In this document: positions 45,594-54,985 of the stretch, piece after piece
Layout of the letters: every line of letters starts with the position of its first letter
How positions within the stretch are numbered: position 1 is the first letter of the stretch
Assembly: GCF_000349565.1 (NCBI RefSeq)
Contig: NZ_KB714628.1
Location: 181,023 to 245,022 of the forward strand
Length of the DNA: 64,000 nt
Source of the DNA: Curtobacterium flaccumfaciens UCD-AKU
GTDB taxonomy: Bacteria > Actinomycetota > Actinomycetes > Actinomycetales > Microbacteriaceae
Direction of reading: 5' to 3'
Position numbers and translations under genes: made by a program
Notes under the pieces: model-generated
Database searches by the model: none
The model's input: only the letters and a program-made list of their open reading frames with translations
What the model was told of the DNA's origin: nothing

Positions 45594-46565
45594 TCAGTGG
45601 CCGCGGTGGTCCTGGATCGTGATCCGCGGCCCGAACGACGGCTTCCGGAACCCCGAGCCGGCGATCAGGCGCACGATGCGCTCCCGGTGCCCGCGCCAGG
45701 GCTCGAGCAGCTCGAGCATCCCGTCGTCGTCGACCGGCGAACCGGCCAGCGCCCACCCGACGAGCGCCGGCACGTGGAAGTCCCCCACGCTCGGTGCGTC
45801 CGGGTCGCCGTGGGATCGCTGCGCCGTCTCGGCGGCGGTCCACCGGCCGACCCCGGGGATCGACTGCAGCTTCGTGGACACGGCCTCGCCGCCGCGGCCG
45901 TGCGCCAGGGTCCGCTCGAGTGCCGGCGCGAGCTGCACGGCGCGCATCACGGTCGCCGAGCGCCCCGGTTCGATGCCGGCCCGGTGCCACTCCCAGCTCG
46001 GGATCCGAGCCCACGTCCGGGCGTCGGGCGGCACCATCATGCCCGCGGGTGCCGGGCCGGGCGCCGGGGTGCCGTGCCGACGGAGCAGGTACCGCCACGC
46101 GCCCCACGCCTGACGCGAGGTCACCTTCTGCTCCATGATCGCCGGCACGAGCATCGCGACGACGGTGTTCGTGCGGAGCAGCCGGAGCCCGGGCTGCCGG
46201 TGTCGTGCCGCGGCCAGGAAGTCGTTGCCGGAGACGTCGAACGACGACCAGTCGTCGCCGCGACCGAGCAGCTCAGGAGCGTGGGAAACGGCCCAGGGCG
46301 CTCCGCTCCCCCACGCCGAGACCGCGATGGTGTCGCCGGCCCGCCGGATTGCGACGGAAGCGGGGCCGGAGGGCGTCTGCAGCGCGAGCCACACGACACC
46401 GCCGGCCACCTGGAAGGCCGGGTCGCCGGAGCCGCGCTGCAGGGGCCGCAGGGTCGACGCGACGTCCACCGCGCCTCCAGGCCGGTACACCGTGTCGACG
46501 CGCGACGCGTCACCGGACGCACCAGCGTCGTCGACGGCAGCGGCGGCGGAAGCGAGCAGGGACAC
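45594..46565 (-). CDS. AlkA-like DNA-3-methyladenine glycosylase
   Basis: 323 aa. C-terminal HhH-GPD fold: LQSIPGVGRWTAAETAQR hairpin and catalytic Asp in SVGDFHVP. N-terminal AlkA-like domain. Excises alkylated bases. GTG at 46565 is chosen because TACCAT ends 6 nt upstream (46577-46572). The longer GTG start at 46589 places the -10 inside the gene. Confidence 0.87.
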   Translation of the reverse strand: MSLLASAAAAVDDAGASGDASRVDTVYRPGGAVDVASTLRPLQRGSGDPAFQVAGGVVWLALQTPSGPASVAIRRAGDTIAVSAWGSGAPWAVSHAPELLGRGDDWSSFDVSGNDFLAAARHRQPGLRLLRTNTVVAMLVPAIMEQKVTSRQAWGAWRYLLRRHGTPAPGPAPAGMMVPPDARTWARIPSWEWHRAGIEPGRSATVMRAVQLAPALERTLAHGRGGEAVSTKLQSIPGVGRWTAAETAQRSHGDPDAPSVGDFHVPALVGWALAGSPVDDDGMLELLEPWRGHRERIVRLIAGSGFRKPSFGPRITIQDHRGH

Positions 46566-46639
46566 ACGGGGATGGTAATGCTGAACCACCGTCAGTCATG
46601 ATGGGCAGTGATCCCCACCACCCGACGACGGAGTTCACC

Positions 46640-47668
46640 ATGCGCATCGGCATCCTCACCTCCGGAGGCGACTGCCCCGGCCTGAACGCGGTCATCCGCG
46701 CGATCGTCCTCAAGGGCATCGCCATCTACGGCCACGACTTCGTCGGCTTCCGCGACGGGTGGCGCGGCGTGGTCGACGGCGACATCGTCCCGCTCGGCCG
46801 CAAGGACATCCAGGGCATCGCGAAGCAGGGCGGCACCATCCTCGGCACCAGCCGCACGAACCCGTTCGAGGGCCCCAACGGCGGGGTCGAGAACATCGAG
46901 CGGATGCTCGAGAAGCACGGCATCGACGCCATCGTCGCGATCGGCGGCGAGGGCACCCTCGCCGCCGCGAAGCGCCTCACCGACGCCGGGCTGAAGATCG
47001 TGGGCGTGCCGAAGACCGTCGACAACGACCTGGGTGCGACCGACTACACGTTCGGCTTCGACACCGCCGTCGCCATCGCGACCGAGGCCATGGACCGCCT
47101 GCGCACCACGGGCGAGTCGCACTCGCGCTGCATGGTCGCCGAGGTGATGGGCCGGCACGTGGGCTGGATCGCGCTGCACTCCGGCATGGCCGCGGGCGCG
47201 CACGCGATCCTCATCCCCGAGCAGAAGACGAGCATGGAACAGATCGCGAAGTGGGTGCGGGCCGCCTACGACCGCGGTCGTGCCCCGCTCGTGGTGGTGG
47301 CCGAGGGCTTCGTCCCCGACCACGAGGACACCGCGCACACCGAGCGTGGCCTCGACGCCTTCGGGCGCCCGCGGCTCGGTGGCATCGGCGAGCGCCTCGC
47401 GCCGCTCATCGAGGAGATGACGGGCATCGAGACGCGGGCCACGACCCTGGGGCACATCCAGCGCGGCGGCACGCCGACGGCGTACGACCGGGTGCTGTCG
47501 ACCAGGCTCGGCCTGGCGGCGATCGACTCCGTGGTCGAGGAGCGCTGGGGCCGGATGGTGGCGCTCCGGGGCACCGAGATCGAGCACGTCTCGTTCGAGG
47601 AGGCGCTCGGCGAGCTCAAGACGGTGCCGCAGGCGCGCTTCGACGAGGCCGCCATCATGTTCGGCTGA
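46640..47668 (+). CDS. pfkA: 6-phosphofructokinase
   Basis: 342 aa. GILTSGGDCPGLNAVIR N-terminus; nucleotide site GGEGT (102-106) with Gly105 and Lys125 (VPKTVDNDL). Gly at this position is the ATP-using type, Asp would indicate PPi. Fructose-6-P site MAEVMGRHVG-like (VAEVMGRHVGW) and HIQRGGTPTAYDR also present. ATG at 46640. Glycolysis. Confidence 0.94.
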   Translation: MRIGILTSGGDCPGLNAVIRAIVLKGIAIYGHDFVGFRDGWRGVVDGDIVPLGRKDIQGIAKQGGTILGTSRTNPFEGPNGGVENIERMLEKHGIDAIVAIGGEGTLAAAKRLTDAGLKIVGVPKTVDNDLGATDYTFGFDTAVAIATEAMDRLRTTGESHSRCMVAEVMGRHVGWIALHSGMAAGAHAILIPEQKTSMEQIAKWVRAAYDRGRAPLVVVAEGFVPDHEDTAHTERGLDAFGRPRLGGIGERLAPLIEEMTGIETRATTLGHIQRGGTPTAYDRVLSTRLGLAAIDSVVEERWGRMVALRGTEIEHVSFEEALGELKTVPQARFDEAAIMFG

Positions 47669-47713
47669 GTGGGCTGGGCTGGGCTGGGGGCTGTTTCGGG
47701 CGCACCTGGTCGA

Positions 47714-47756
47714 ATCGGGCGTACCCCGTCGGTTGTTCCGCCCCGGTACGCCCGAT
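47714..47756. terminator. pfkA terminator-like hairpin
   Basis: 12-bp perfect arms ATCGGGCGTACC (47714-47725) and its complement (47745-47756), 19-nt loop. No T-tract. Three GGGCT repeats precede it. Confidence 0.55.
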
Positions 47757-47888
47757 CCCACCAGCCATCGCGCACGTTCTGGGGGAAGAACGGGCAGACC
47801 GCCGGGCGCGACCGGCTCGGCGATGACGCGCCAGCGGCATGCCGGGCACGCCGACCGAGCCTGCGAGGGAGGGGGTAGCGTCCGGCGC

Positions 47889-48866
47889 ATGACCCGCGCC
47901 GTCCTCGTGTCCAGTGCAACCCCGCCCACCGTCACCGACGTCGACCTGCCGGACCCGGCCGAGGGCGAGGTCTTGGTCGACGTCACGTACTCGAGCGTCA
48001 ACTACAAGGACGGGCTGGCCCTGGCGCGGAACCCCGGCGTCGCTCGGCTCGACCCGCTCGTTCCGGGGATCGACGTCGTGGGCACGGTGTCCGGCCTCGG
48101 TCCCGGCGTGCACGAGGTGACGATCGGCGACCGGGTGGTGCTGAACGGTGCCGGCCTAGGTGAGAGCAGGCACGGGGGCTGGGCGGCGCAGGCGGTCGTG
48201 CCGTCCGGATCGCTCGTCGTGCTGCCCGAGACGATCGACGACTCGTTCGCGGCGGCCATCGGCACTGCGGGGTTCACCGCGATGCTCAGCGTGCTGGCGC
48301 TCGAGCGCTTCGTCGCGCCGGACGACGGGCCGGTGCTCGTGACCGGCGCGTCCGGCGGGGTCGGCACCGTGGCGATCGCCCTGCTCGCGGCCCGCGGGTA
48401 CCGGGTGACGGCGTCGACGGGTCGCTCGGCCAACACGGACTCGCTCCGGCGGCTCGGTGCCACCGAGGTCATCGACCGCGGCACACTGTCCGAGCCGGGC
48501 AAGCCGATGCAGCGTGCCACGTGGGCCGGAGCGGTGGACAGCGTCGGCGGGGCCACCCTGGCGAACGTGCTGGCCTCGACCCGGTGGGGTGGCGCGGTGA
48601 CGGCCTGCGGGCTGGCGCAGGACTCCGCGCTGCCGACGACCGTGCTGCCGTTCATCCTGCGGTCGGTCTCGTTGCTCGGCATCAACTCCGTCGACGCCCC
48701 ACCGGAGCTCCGCCGTCGAGCGTGGGACCGGCTGGCGACCGACCTCGACGCGGCGCTGCTGGCCGACGTCACCCGCACCGTCACGCTCGAGCAGGCGATC
48801 ACGGTCGGCGCCGAGGTGGTCGCAGGGCGGGTGCACGGTCGCACCGTGGTCGCCATTGCGGGCTGA
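47889..48866 (+). CDS. Zinc-independent quinone oxidoreductase (YhdH/AcuI-like)
   Basis: 325 aa medium-chain dehydrogenase. VNYKDGLALARNPGVAR, VPGIDVVGTV and VLVTGASGGVGTVAIALLA are typical of the YhdH/YhfP family (acrylyl-CoA reductase-like). No zinc-binding residues. ATG at 47889 lies 7 nt after TAGCGT. Confidence 0.9.
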   Translation: MTRAVLVSSATPPTVTDVDLPDPAEGEVLVDVTYSSVNYKDGLALARNPGVARLDPLVPGIDVVGTVSGLGPGVHEVTIGDRVVLNGAGLGESRHGGWAAQAVVPSGSLVVLPETIDDSFAAAIGTAGFTAMLSVLALERFVAPDDGPVLVTGASGGVGTVAIALLAARGYRVTASTGRSANTDSLRRLGATEVIDRGTLSEPGKPMQRATWAGAVDSVGGATLANVLASTRWGGAVTACGLAQDSALPTTVLPFILRSVSLLGINSVDAPPELRRRAWDRLATDLDAALLADVTRTVTLEQAITVGAEVVAGRVHGRTVVAIAG

Positions 48867-48875
48867 ACCCCGGCG

Positions 48876-48912
48876 TTTTTTAGCAAACGTTTGCATATTG
48901 GCACGCTAGGAT
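48876..48912 (+). promoter_or_regulatory. GntR gene promoter with palindrome GCAAACGTTTGC
   Basis: T6 run (48876-48881) after a weak GC hairpin ends the preceding gene. A perfect 12-bp palindrome with central CG (48883-48894) follows, typical of LacI/GalR or some GntR operators, then TAGGAT (48907-48912) as -10. The palindrome overlaps the -35 region. Probably an operator of this locus. Confidence 0.55.
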
Positions 48913-48945
48913 TTCGAGTGTCGATTTCGTCCTCGAGGAGATGAC

Positions 48946-49614
48946 ATGCCGGTCCCCAAGTCCACCGTGGAGAGCTCTCCCCGGAAGCTCCTGCGCGACG
49001 TCGTCTACGACAAGATGCTCGCGGCGCTCCGTGACGGCACGCTGCAGCACGGCGAGCGCCTGAACGACGACGAGCTGGTCCAGTGGCTGGGTGTGAGTCG
49101 CACCCCGATCCGTGAGGCGATCGCGAAGCTCGTCGACATCGGCCTGGTCGAGATGGAGGCGAACCGGTACACCCGCGTCGCCACACCGACCTTCGACGAC
49201 TGGGTCACCGCGACCCGCGCGACCGCCGGGTTCTTCGAGCTCAGCCTGCGCTGGGGCGTCCCCGAGTACAGCGACGAGGACGTCGAAGCCCTCACCGCGC
49301 TGCTCGACAAGGCCGACCGCATGCGCAAGGTGCGGGACTACGGCTTCAGCGGCGCCCTCACCGAGATCATCGAGTTCGCCGTCGAGCACTCCGGCAACCC
49401 CCTGGTGCAGAACGCGGCCGTGGGTGCCATGGAGCGGGTCCGCTTCACGCTCAACCCGACGCCGCCGTTCGAGCAGTACGGATCCGAGGCGTTCTTCTCG
49501 ATCCTGCGCGAGGCCCTCACCGAGCGTGACGGTGAAGGGGCCGCCGAGGCCGGTCGAGCCCTCACCCGCAACTTCGAACAGCACATCGAGGCGGTCCGCG
49601 CCGACCGCGGCTGA
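48946..49614 (+). CDS. GntR family regulator
   Basis: 222 aa. N-terminal winged HTH with DKMLAALRDGTLQHGERLNDD, GVSRTPIREAIAKLVDIGLVE, then a helical ligand domain of the FCD type but without an obvious metal triad. ATG at 48946 with GAGGAG upstream. Next gene is a double-length relative 3 nt downstream. Confidence 0.88.
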   Translation: MPVPKSTVESSPRKLLRDVVYDKMLAALRDGTLQHGERLNDDELVQWLGVSRTPIREAIAKLVDIGLVEMEANRYTRVATPTFDDWVTATRATAGFFELSLRWGVPEYSDEDVEALTALLDKADRMRKVRDYGFSGALTEIIEFAVEHSGNPLVQNAAVGAMERVRFTLNPTPPFEQYGSEAFFSILREALTERDGEGAAEAGRALTRNFEQHIEAVRADRG

Positions 49615-49617
49615 CCC

Positions 49618-50940
49618 GTGGTCGTCGGCGAGTGGGGTGACGCCGACCCCTGGGCGGCGGCGAACGACGACGCCTACGCGTCCCTGCTCGCCCACGTCCG
49701 CACCGGCCCGCGTGGACCGGTGCCCGTCGACCTCGACGCACTGGGGTGGGAGTGGGGCACGCCTCGCGGCCGGGTCCGTGCAGCGGCGGCTCGCCTCGAG
49801 GACCTCGGCATCCTGTCCCGGCGCCCGGACGGCTCGTGGTGGTACGACGAACTGTCCGACGCCGACCTCTCGGACACGCTCGACTTCTGGGTCGCGCTGG
49901 TCGGCCCGGCCCTCCGCGCGACCATCCCGGCGCTCACCCCTCAGCTCCACGCCGAACTCGACCGCCGGGTCGCGCGGGCTCGCACCACTGCGGCACTCCG
50001 GTTGCCGGAGTACCCGACGGTGTTCTCCGCCGCCTGCCAGTTCTGGTTCGAGCACTCCCCAAACACCCTGGTGCGCAGCCTGGGCCTGCGTGCGTTCGAG
50101 CGGATGCGGTGGGCCCGGGTCCCGACGCAGCTCTGGTCGGTCCACGAGGTGCACACCTGGTTCGCCACCACGTCCCGCGCGGTGGAGTCCGGTGACCCGG
50201 CCGTGGCGACGGCGGCGGCCGAGGTCATGGACGGGCTGTTCGAGGTCCACCGGCGGAACGTCGGGATCCCGCGGACGCACCGCCCGGCGGACGACACCAC
50301 CGAAGACCGCGTCGGTCCGGTCGGCCGTACCCTGCTGCGAGACGTCCGCTCCGGCGCGTTGGCGGTGGGGTCCACACATCGGCTCGAGGACCTCGTGACA
50401 CGGACCGGTGCCACACCCGAGCAGGTGCACGGAGCACTGCGCTGGCTGCACGACCTGGGGCTCGTCGACGACGACGACGGCCGGTACCGCGTCGGGCAAC
50501 CGTCGCTCGCAACCTGGCGCGACACGATGGAGCTGCTCACCGGCGTCTTCACCCACGGCGCCGTCCACGTCCTGCCCGGCCTGCGGGGCCCCGCGCTCGA
50601 GGAGTTCCGCACGCTCGTCGCACGGGCACGCGCGGACGGCCAGGTGCGCGATCACCGGTACACGGAGAGTTCGTTCGCGGTCACACGCTTCCTGTCCGAA
50701 CAGTCCGGCAACCGCTGGGTGCGTAAGGCCCTGCGCCTCGCGATGGCCCGGCTCGCCTACGCGTTGCCCGAGGCACCCGCGTTCCGGCAGTGGGACGCAG
50801 AAGCGCTCTGGCTCACGCTCGACGCGGCCGCCGGCAGCGGCGACGTCGAGACCGCCCGAGCCGCTGCCCGCCGGTTCGTCGACGTCGCACGAGCCCACGT
50901 GGACGACGTCACGGCGCGGTGGGGCACGATGGGGTCATGA
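49618..50940 (+). CDS. Tandem (double-module) GntR-like protein
   Basis: 440 aa, about twice the upstream GntR (222 aa). Two modules (about 15-215 and 232-437) each align with that regulator: winged-HTH (RVRAAAARLEDLGILS; EQVHGALRWLHDLGLV) followed by a helical domain with SPNTLVRSLGLRAFERMRWA and SGNRWVRKALRLAMARLAYA against SGNPLVQNAAVGAMERVRF. The GntR signature SRTPIREA is degenerate in both. Likely a single-chain dimer derived from duplication and fusion of its neighbour. GTG start 3 nt after the GntR stop; stop overlaps the ABC ATPase. Confidence 0.8.
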   Translation: MVVGEWGDADPWAAANDDAYASLLAHVRTGPRGPVPVDLDALGWEWGTPRGRVRAAAARLEDLGILSRRPDGSWWYDELSDADLSDTLDFWVALVGPALRATIPALTPQLHAELDRRVARARTTAALRLPEYPTVFSAACQFWFEHSPNTLVRSLGLRAFERMRWARVPTQLWSVHEVHTWFATTSRAVESGDPAVATAAAEVMDGLFEVHRRNVGIPRTHRPADDTTEDRVGPVGRTLLRDVRSGALAVGSTHRLEDLVTRTGATPEQVHGALRWLHDLGLVDDDDGRYRVGQPSLATWRDTMELLTGVFTHGAVHVLPGLRGPALEEFRTLVARARADGQVRDHRYTESSFAVTRFLSEQSGNRWVRKALRLAMARLAYALPEAPAFRQWDAEALWLTLDAAAGSGDVETARAAARRFVDVARAHVDDVTARWGTMGS

Positions 50941-51734
50941 CCGACGCGCGCGACGACGTCCTGATCCACGCCACCGGGGTCCGCGTCACGCGCTCCGGCC
51001 GCGACCTGCTGCACGACATCGACCTGACCGTCCGCCGCGGCGAGCACTGGGCGCTGCTCGGACCGAACGGTGCCGGCAAGTCCACCCTGCTCGCCGTCCT
51101 CGGCGCGACCGGACACCCCACCGCGGGCACGGTCGAGGTCCTCGGTCGCCGACTCGGACGCGTCGACGTCCGCGAACTCCGTCAGCACATCGGCCACGTC
51201 GACCCCCGACACCGCATGCTGTCGCCGCTCACCGTCCTCGAGACGGTGCTGACCGGCCTGACCGGCACGACGGACCTCATGATGCGGTGGGAGCCCTCGG
51301 CCGAACAGGTCGCCCTGGCCGAGCAGCACGTCGCCGACGTGGGGCTCACGGCTCGGCGGGACGCCCGGTGGCCGGTGCTGTCGCAGGGCGAGCGGGGCCG
51401 CGCCCTCATCGCCCGGGCCCTGATGTCCGAGCCCCAGCTGCTCCTGCTCGACGAGCCCGCGACCGGGTTGGACGTCGCCGCCCGGGAGCACCTGCTCGAG
51501 ACCGTCGACGCCCTGCGGCACCGGCACCCGGGCCTCGGCAGCGTCATGGTGACCCACCACCTGGAGGACCTGCCGGCCTCGACGTCGCACGCGATGCTCC
51601 TGCGCGACGGCGCCGCGGTGGCCCAGGGCACCTCGGACCAGGTCATCACGTCGTCGGCGGTGTCGCACGCGTTCGACTTCCCGCTCGCGATCCTGCGGGC
51701 CGAGGGGCGCTGGGCCGCACGCCGATCCGCCTGA
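50937..51734 (+). CDS. ABC transporter-type ATPase
   Basis: 265 aa single ABC domain. Walker A GPNGAGKST, signature LSQGERGRA (LSGGQ variant), Walker B LLLLDEPATGLD and switch His in VMVTHH. No permease neighbour in the window, and the sequence resembles YlmA/ModF-type soluble ATPases. ATG overlaps the double-GntR stop, so it is in that operon. Confidence 0.85.
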   Translation: MTDARDDVLIHATGVRVTRSGRDLLHDIDLTVRRGEHWALLGPNGAGKSTLLAVLGATGHPTAGTVEVLGRRLGRVDVRELRQHIGHVDPRHRMLSPLTVLETVLTGLTGTTDLMMRWEPSAEQVALAEQHVADVGLTARRDARWPVLSQGERGRALIARALMSEPQLLLLDEPATGLDVAAREHLLETVDALRHRHPGLGSVMVTHHLEDLPASTSHAMLLRDGAAVAQGTSDQVITSSAVSHAFDFPLAILRAEGRWAARRSA

Positions 51735-51833
51735 CGCGTGCTTGAATGGGCGTTCCGTGTCCGCGGCCCGTGTCGGGGAGGGACCCGGCACCGCACCACG
51801 GTGTCACGCCGCTGACCGTCACCAGGGGGAACC

Positions 51834-52553
51834 ATGACGAACACGCCGCCGCCCTTCCCGGGGTCCGAGCCGCAGCCGAACGACGGCCAGCCGAACACCG
51901 GCCAGCCGAACGGCCAGCAGTACCCGCAGCAGCCCGCCGGGCCGCCCCAGCCCGACGGCCAGCCGTCCGCGCAGCAGCCGCCGCAGTACCAGCAGCAACC
52001 CCCCGCCGGCCAGCAGTACCAGCAGCAGCCGTACACCGGTCAGCCGCAGGCCCAGCAGCCGTACGCCCAGCAGCCGTACGCCCAGGCAGCCCCGGCCGGT
52101 GCCGCACCGTACGCGCCCCCGCCCAAGTCCTCGTCCCGCGGCAAGCGCGTCCTGATCTCGGTGCTCGGCGTCGTCGTCGCCGTCGTGGTGGCGTTCCTCG
52201 TCCGCCAGGGCCTGAACGCGGCCTTCAGCGACTCCACCGAGGAGAAGGTCTCGAAGGCGGTCGAGCAGATCCGCGAGCAGAGCGACCTGCCGAAGCAGGT
52301 CGACTCCGTCACGACGTGGACCGGGATCGAGGCCGAGGGCGCCGCGATCCACTACGACTACACGGTGTCGGCGAACGTCGACCCGGCCTCGATCACCGAA
52401 GGTGCCATCCGCGACGCCGTCGGGCCGAACCTCTGCTCGAACAGCGAGACGAAGAAGCTCCTCGACGAGGACGTCGACATGCGGTACACCTACAAGTTCG
52501 AGGGCTCGTCGAAGACCGTCGACACGACCTTCACCAAGGCCGACTGCTCCTGA
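51834..52553 (+). CDS. DUF4333-like membrane protein with Pro/Gln-rich N-terminus
   Basis: 239 aa. Residues 1-100 are a low-complexity Pro/Gln/Gly/Tyr segment; one TM helix follows (RVLISVLGVVVAVVVAFLV). The extracytoplasmic C-terminal domain carries VDSVTTWTGIEAEGAAIHYDYTV and ends in Cys-Ser. ATG with AGGGGGA upstream. Function unknown. Confidence 0.75.
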   Translation: MTNTPPPFPGSEPQPNDGQPNTGQPNGQQYPQQPAGPPQPDGQPSAQQPPQYQQQPPAGQQYQQQPYTGQPQAQQPYAQQPYAQAAPAGAAPYAPPPKSSSRGKRVLISVLGVVVAVVVAFLVRQGLNAAFSDSTEEKVSKAVEQIREQSDLPKQVDSVTTWTGIEAEGAAIHYDYTVSANVDPASITEGAIRDAVGPNLCSNSETKKLLDEDVDMRYTYKFEGSSKTVDTTFTKADCS

Positions 52554-52561
52554 GGCCCGCG

Positions 52562-52627
52562 GCCCGTCACGCGGTCGCTGCGGCAGCAGCCCCCGCGCCC
52601 GTCACGCGGTCGCGGCGGCAGCAGCCC
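52562..52627. repeat. 31-bp direct repeat at the 3' end of hemL
   Basis: Units 52562-52592 and 52597-52627 (offset 35 bp, one mismatch) contain GCCCGTCACGCGGTCGC. The second covers the hemL stop and last codons; the first lies beyond it. A local duplication of the gene end. Confidence 0.8.
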
Positions 52628-53933
52628 TCGCGGCCGCGGGCAGGGCGTCCAGGATCCGTCCGACGGCGCGGTCGTCGTGGGCGGCGGTGACGAACCACGC
52701 CTCGAACACGCTCGGCGGCAGGGTCACCCCGGCGTCGAGCATCGCGTGGAAGAACGGCGCGTAGCGGAACACGTCCTGTGCCCGCACGTCGTCGTAGTTG
52801 CGCGGTGCCTGCTCGGTGAACGCGAACGAGAACAGGTTGCCGGCGTGCTGCACGGTGTGGGCGACGCCCGCGGCCGACAGTGCCTCGCTCGTGGCGGTCG
52901 CGATGGTCGACGCCGTGCGGTCGAGGTGCTCGTACACCTCGGCCGTCGCGGCGCGGAGCGTGGCGGTGCCGGCAGCGACCGCGAGCGGGTTGCCGGAGAG
53001 CGTGCCCGCCTGGTACACCGGCCCGAGCGGGGCGAGGAAGTCCATCACCTCGCGCCGACCACCGAGGGCGGCGAGGGGCATGCCACCACCGATGACCTTG
53101 CCGAACGTGATGAGGTCGGGCTTCCACCCGGCGCCGTCCGGCACGACCTTGGACGCCTCGAGGCCCCACCAGCCTGCAGCTCCGACCCGGAACCCGGTCA
53201 GGACCTCGTCGACGATGAGCAGCGCCCCGTGCGCCTGCGTGATCTGCGCCAGTGCCCGGTTGAAGCCGCGTTCGGGAGCCAGCACGCCCATGTTCGCGGC
53301 GGCCGACTCGACGATCACGGCGGCGATCCGCTCGGAGTGCTCGTCGAAGGCCCGGCGGACGGCGTCGAGGTCGTTGTACGGCAGCACGAGGGTCTGCGCG
53401 GCGGTCTCGGCGGTGATGCCCGCGCTGCCCGGCATGGCCAGGGTCGCGACACCCGAACCGGCCTCGGCCAGCAGGGAGTCCGAGTGGCCGTGGTAGTGCC
53501 CGGCGAACTTCACGAGCAGGTCGCGGCCGGTGTACCCGCGGGCCAGTCGGATCGCGGTCATCGTGGCCTCGGTGCCGGTCGACACCATGCGGAGCTTCTC
53601 GATGGGGCCGTCGCCGTCCACCGACACCCGCTGCTTCACGAGTTCGGCCAGCTCGGTCTCGCCCGGGGTCGACGCCCCGAACGACAGTCCGCGCGCGGCG
53701 GCCTGCTGCACGGCCTCGACCGTGCCGGGGTGGGCGTGCCCGAGGATCGCTGGCCCCCACGACGCGACGAGGTCGACGTACTCGCGACCCTCGGCGTCGG
53801 TGACGTAGGCGCCCTTCGCGGACACCAGGAAGCGCGGGGTGCCGCCGACCGACCCGTAGGCGCGGACCGGGGAGTTCACGCCACCGGGGATCGCGTTCTT
53901 GGCGCGGCCGAAGAGCTGGTCGTTCGTGGTCAT
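52602..53933 (-). CDS. hemL: Glutamate-1-semialdehyde 2,1-aminomutase
   Basis: 443 aa. PLP enzyme that isomerises GSA to 5-aminolevulinate. [24 protein letters not shown] (242-249) and PLP Lys279 in [13 protein letters not shown] overlaps the hemB stop by 4 nt. Poly-Ala C-terminus. Last gene of the haem operon. Confidence 0.95.
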   Translation of the reverse strand: MTTNDQLFGRAKNAIPGGVNSPVRAYGSVGGTPRFLVSAKGAYVTDAEGREYVDLVASWGPAILGHAHPGTVEAVQQAAARGLSFGASTPGETELAELVKQRVSVDGDGPIEKLRMVSTGTEATMTAIRLARGYTGRDLLVKFAGHYHGHSDSLLAEAGSGVATLAMPGSAGITAETAAQTLVLPYNDLDAVRRAFDEHSERIAAVIVESAAANMGVLAPERGFNRALAQITQAHGALLIVDEVLTGFRVGAAGWWGLEASKVVPDGAGWKPDLITFGKVIGGGMPLAALGGRREVMDFLAPLGPVYQAGTLSGNPLAVAAGTATLRAATAEVYEHLDRTASTIATATSEALSAAGVAHTVQHAGNLFSFAFTEQAPRNYDDVRAQDVFRYAPFFHAMLDAGVTLPPSVFEAWFVTAAHDDRAVGRILDALPAAARAAAAATA

Positions 53934-54985
53934 TCGGGGGCCTTCCCGGTCGAGGCGATGCCGGCGACGTCGGCGGTGCTGCCCGAGGTGCGGAGGCCCG
54001 CTTCCTCGTTGAGCTTCCGCGCGATGTCGACGGCGAAGTAGGTCAGGATCGCGTCGGCACCGGCGCGCTTGATGCCGACGAGCGACTCCATCGCGGCTGC
54101 GTCGCGGTCGATCCAGCCGTTCTGCGCTGCTGCGGTGATCATCGCGTACTCGCCCGAGATCTGGTACGCCCAGACCGGGACCGGCGAGGTCGCCGCGGTC
54201 TCGGCGAGCACGTCGAGGTAGCTCATCGCGGGCTTCACCATCACGATGTCGGCACCCTCGTCGACGTCGAGTGCGACCTCGCGCAGGCCCTGACGACCGT
54301 TCGCGGCGTCGATCTGGTAGGTCCGACGGTCACCGACGAGCGACGACGACACCGCCTCACGGAAGGGACCGTAGAACGCCGAGGCGTACTTCGCGGCGTA
54401 GGCGAGCAGCGCGGTGCCGCTGTGCCCGGCACCGTCGAGGGCGTCACGTGCGGCGGCGATCTGGCCGTCCATCATGCCGCTCATGCAGACGAGCTCGGCA
54501 CCGGCCTCGGCCTGCGCGACCGCCATGTCGCGGTAGCGCAGCAACGTGGCGTCGTTGTCGACGGAGCCGTCGGCGGCCAGCACGCCGCAGTGCCCGTGGT
54601 CGGTGAACTCGTCGAGGCACAGGTCGGACTGCACCACGAGGGCGTCCCCCACCTCTTGCCGAGCCACGCGGATCGCCACGTTGAGGATGCCGTCCGGATC
54701 GGTCGCACCGGAGCCGTCGGCGTCCTTCGTGGTCGGCACGGCGAACAGGTTCACGCCACCCACACCGACCGACGCGGCGTCGACCAGCGCACGGCGGAAC
54801 GAGTCGAGGGAGTGCTGCTGCACACCCGGCATGCTCGAGATGTCCACGGCGTCGGTCGCGCCTTCGCGGATGAACATCGGCAGCACGAGCTCGGCGGGGT
54901 GGAGCCGGGTCTCGGCCACGAGTCGTCGCATCGCAGGGGTGGCGCGGAGCCGACGGGGGCGGACCTGGGGGAAGCGTCCAGTCAC
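53930..54985 (-). CDS. hemB: Delta-aminolevulinic acid dehydratase (PBG synthase)
   Basis: 351 aa. Condenses two ALA to porphobilinogen. Schiff-base lysines in [10 protein letters not shown] and [10 protein letters not shown]. The metal site reads [14 protein letters not shown]: the first and last Cys of the zinc triad are present, the middle one is Asp, a hybrid of zinc and magnesium types. GTG overlaps the hemD stop (GTGA). Confidence 0.94.
   Translation of the reverse strand: MTGRFPQVRPRRLRATPAMRRLVAETRLHPAELVLPMFIREGATDAVDISSMPGVQQHSLDSFRRALVDAASVGVGGVNLFAVPTTKDADGSGATDPDGILNVAIRVARQEVGDALVVQSDLCLDEFTDHGHCGVLAADGSVDNDATLLRYRDMAVAQAEAGAELVCMSGMMDGQIAAARDALDGAGHSGTALLAYAAKYASAFYGPFREAVSSSLVGDRRTYQIDAANGRQGLREVALDVDEGADIVMVKPAMSYLDVLAETAATSPVPVWAYQISGEYAMITAAAQNGWIDRDAAAMESLVGIKRAGADAILTYFAVDIARKLNEEAGLRTSGSTADVAGIASTGKAPE

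Noticed and set aside
50937-51734. Complete ABC transporter
   Set aside because: Only the ATPase subunit is present; neither neighbour is a permease or binding protein, so no transport function is claimed.
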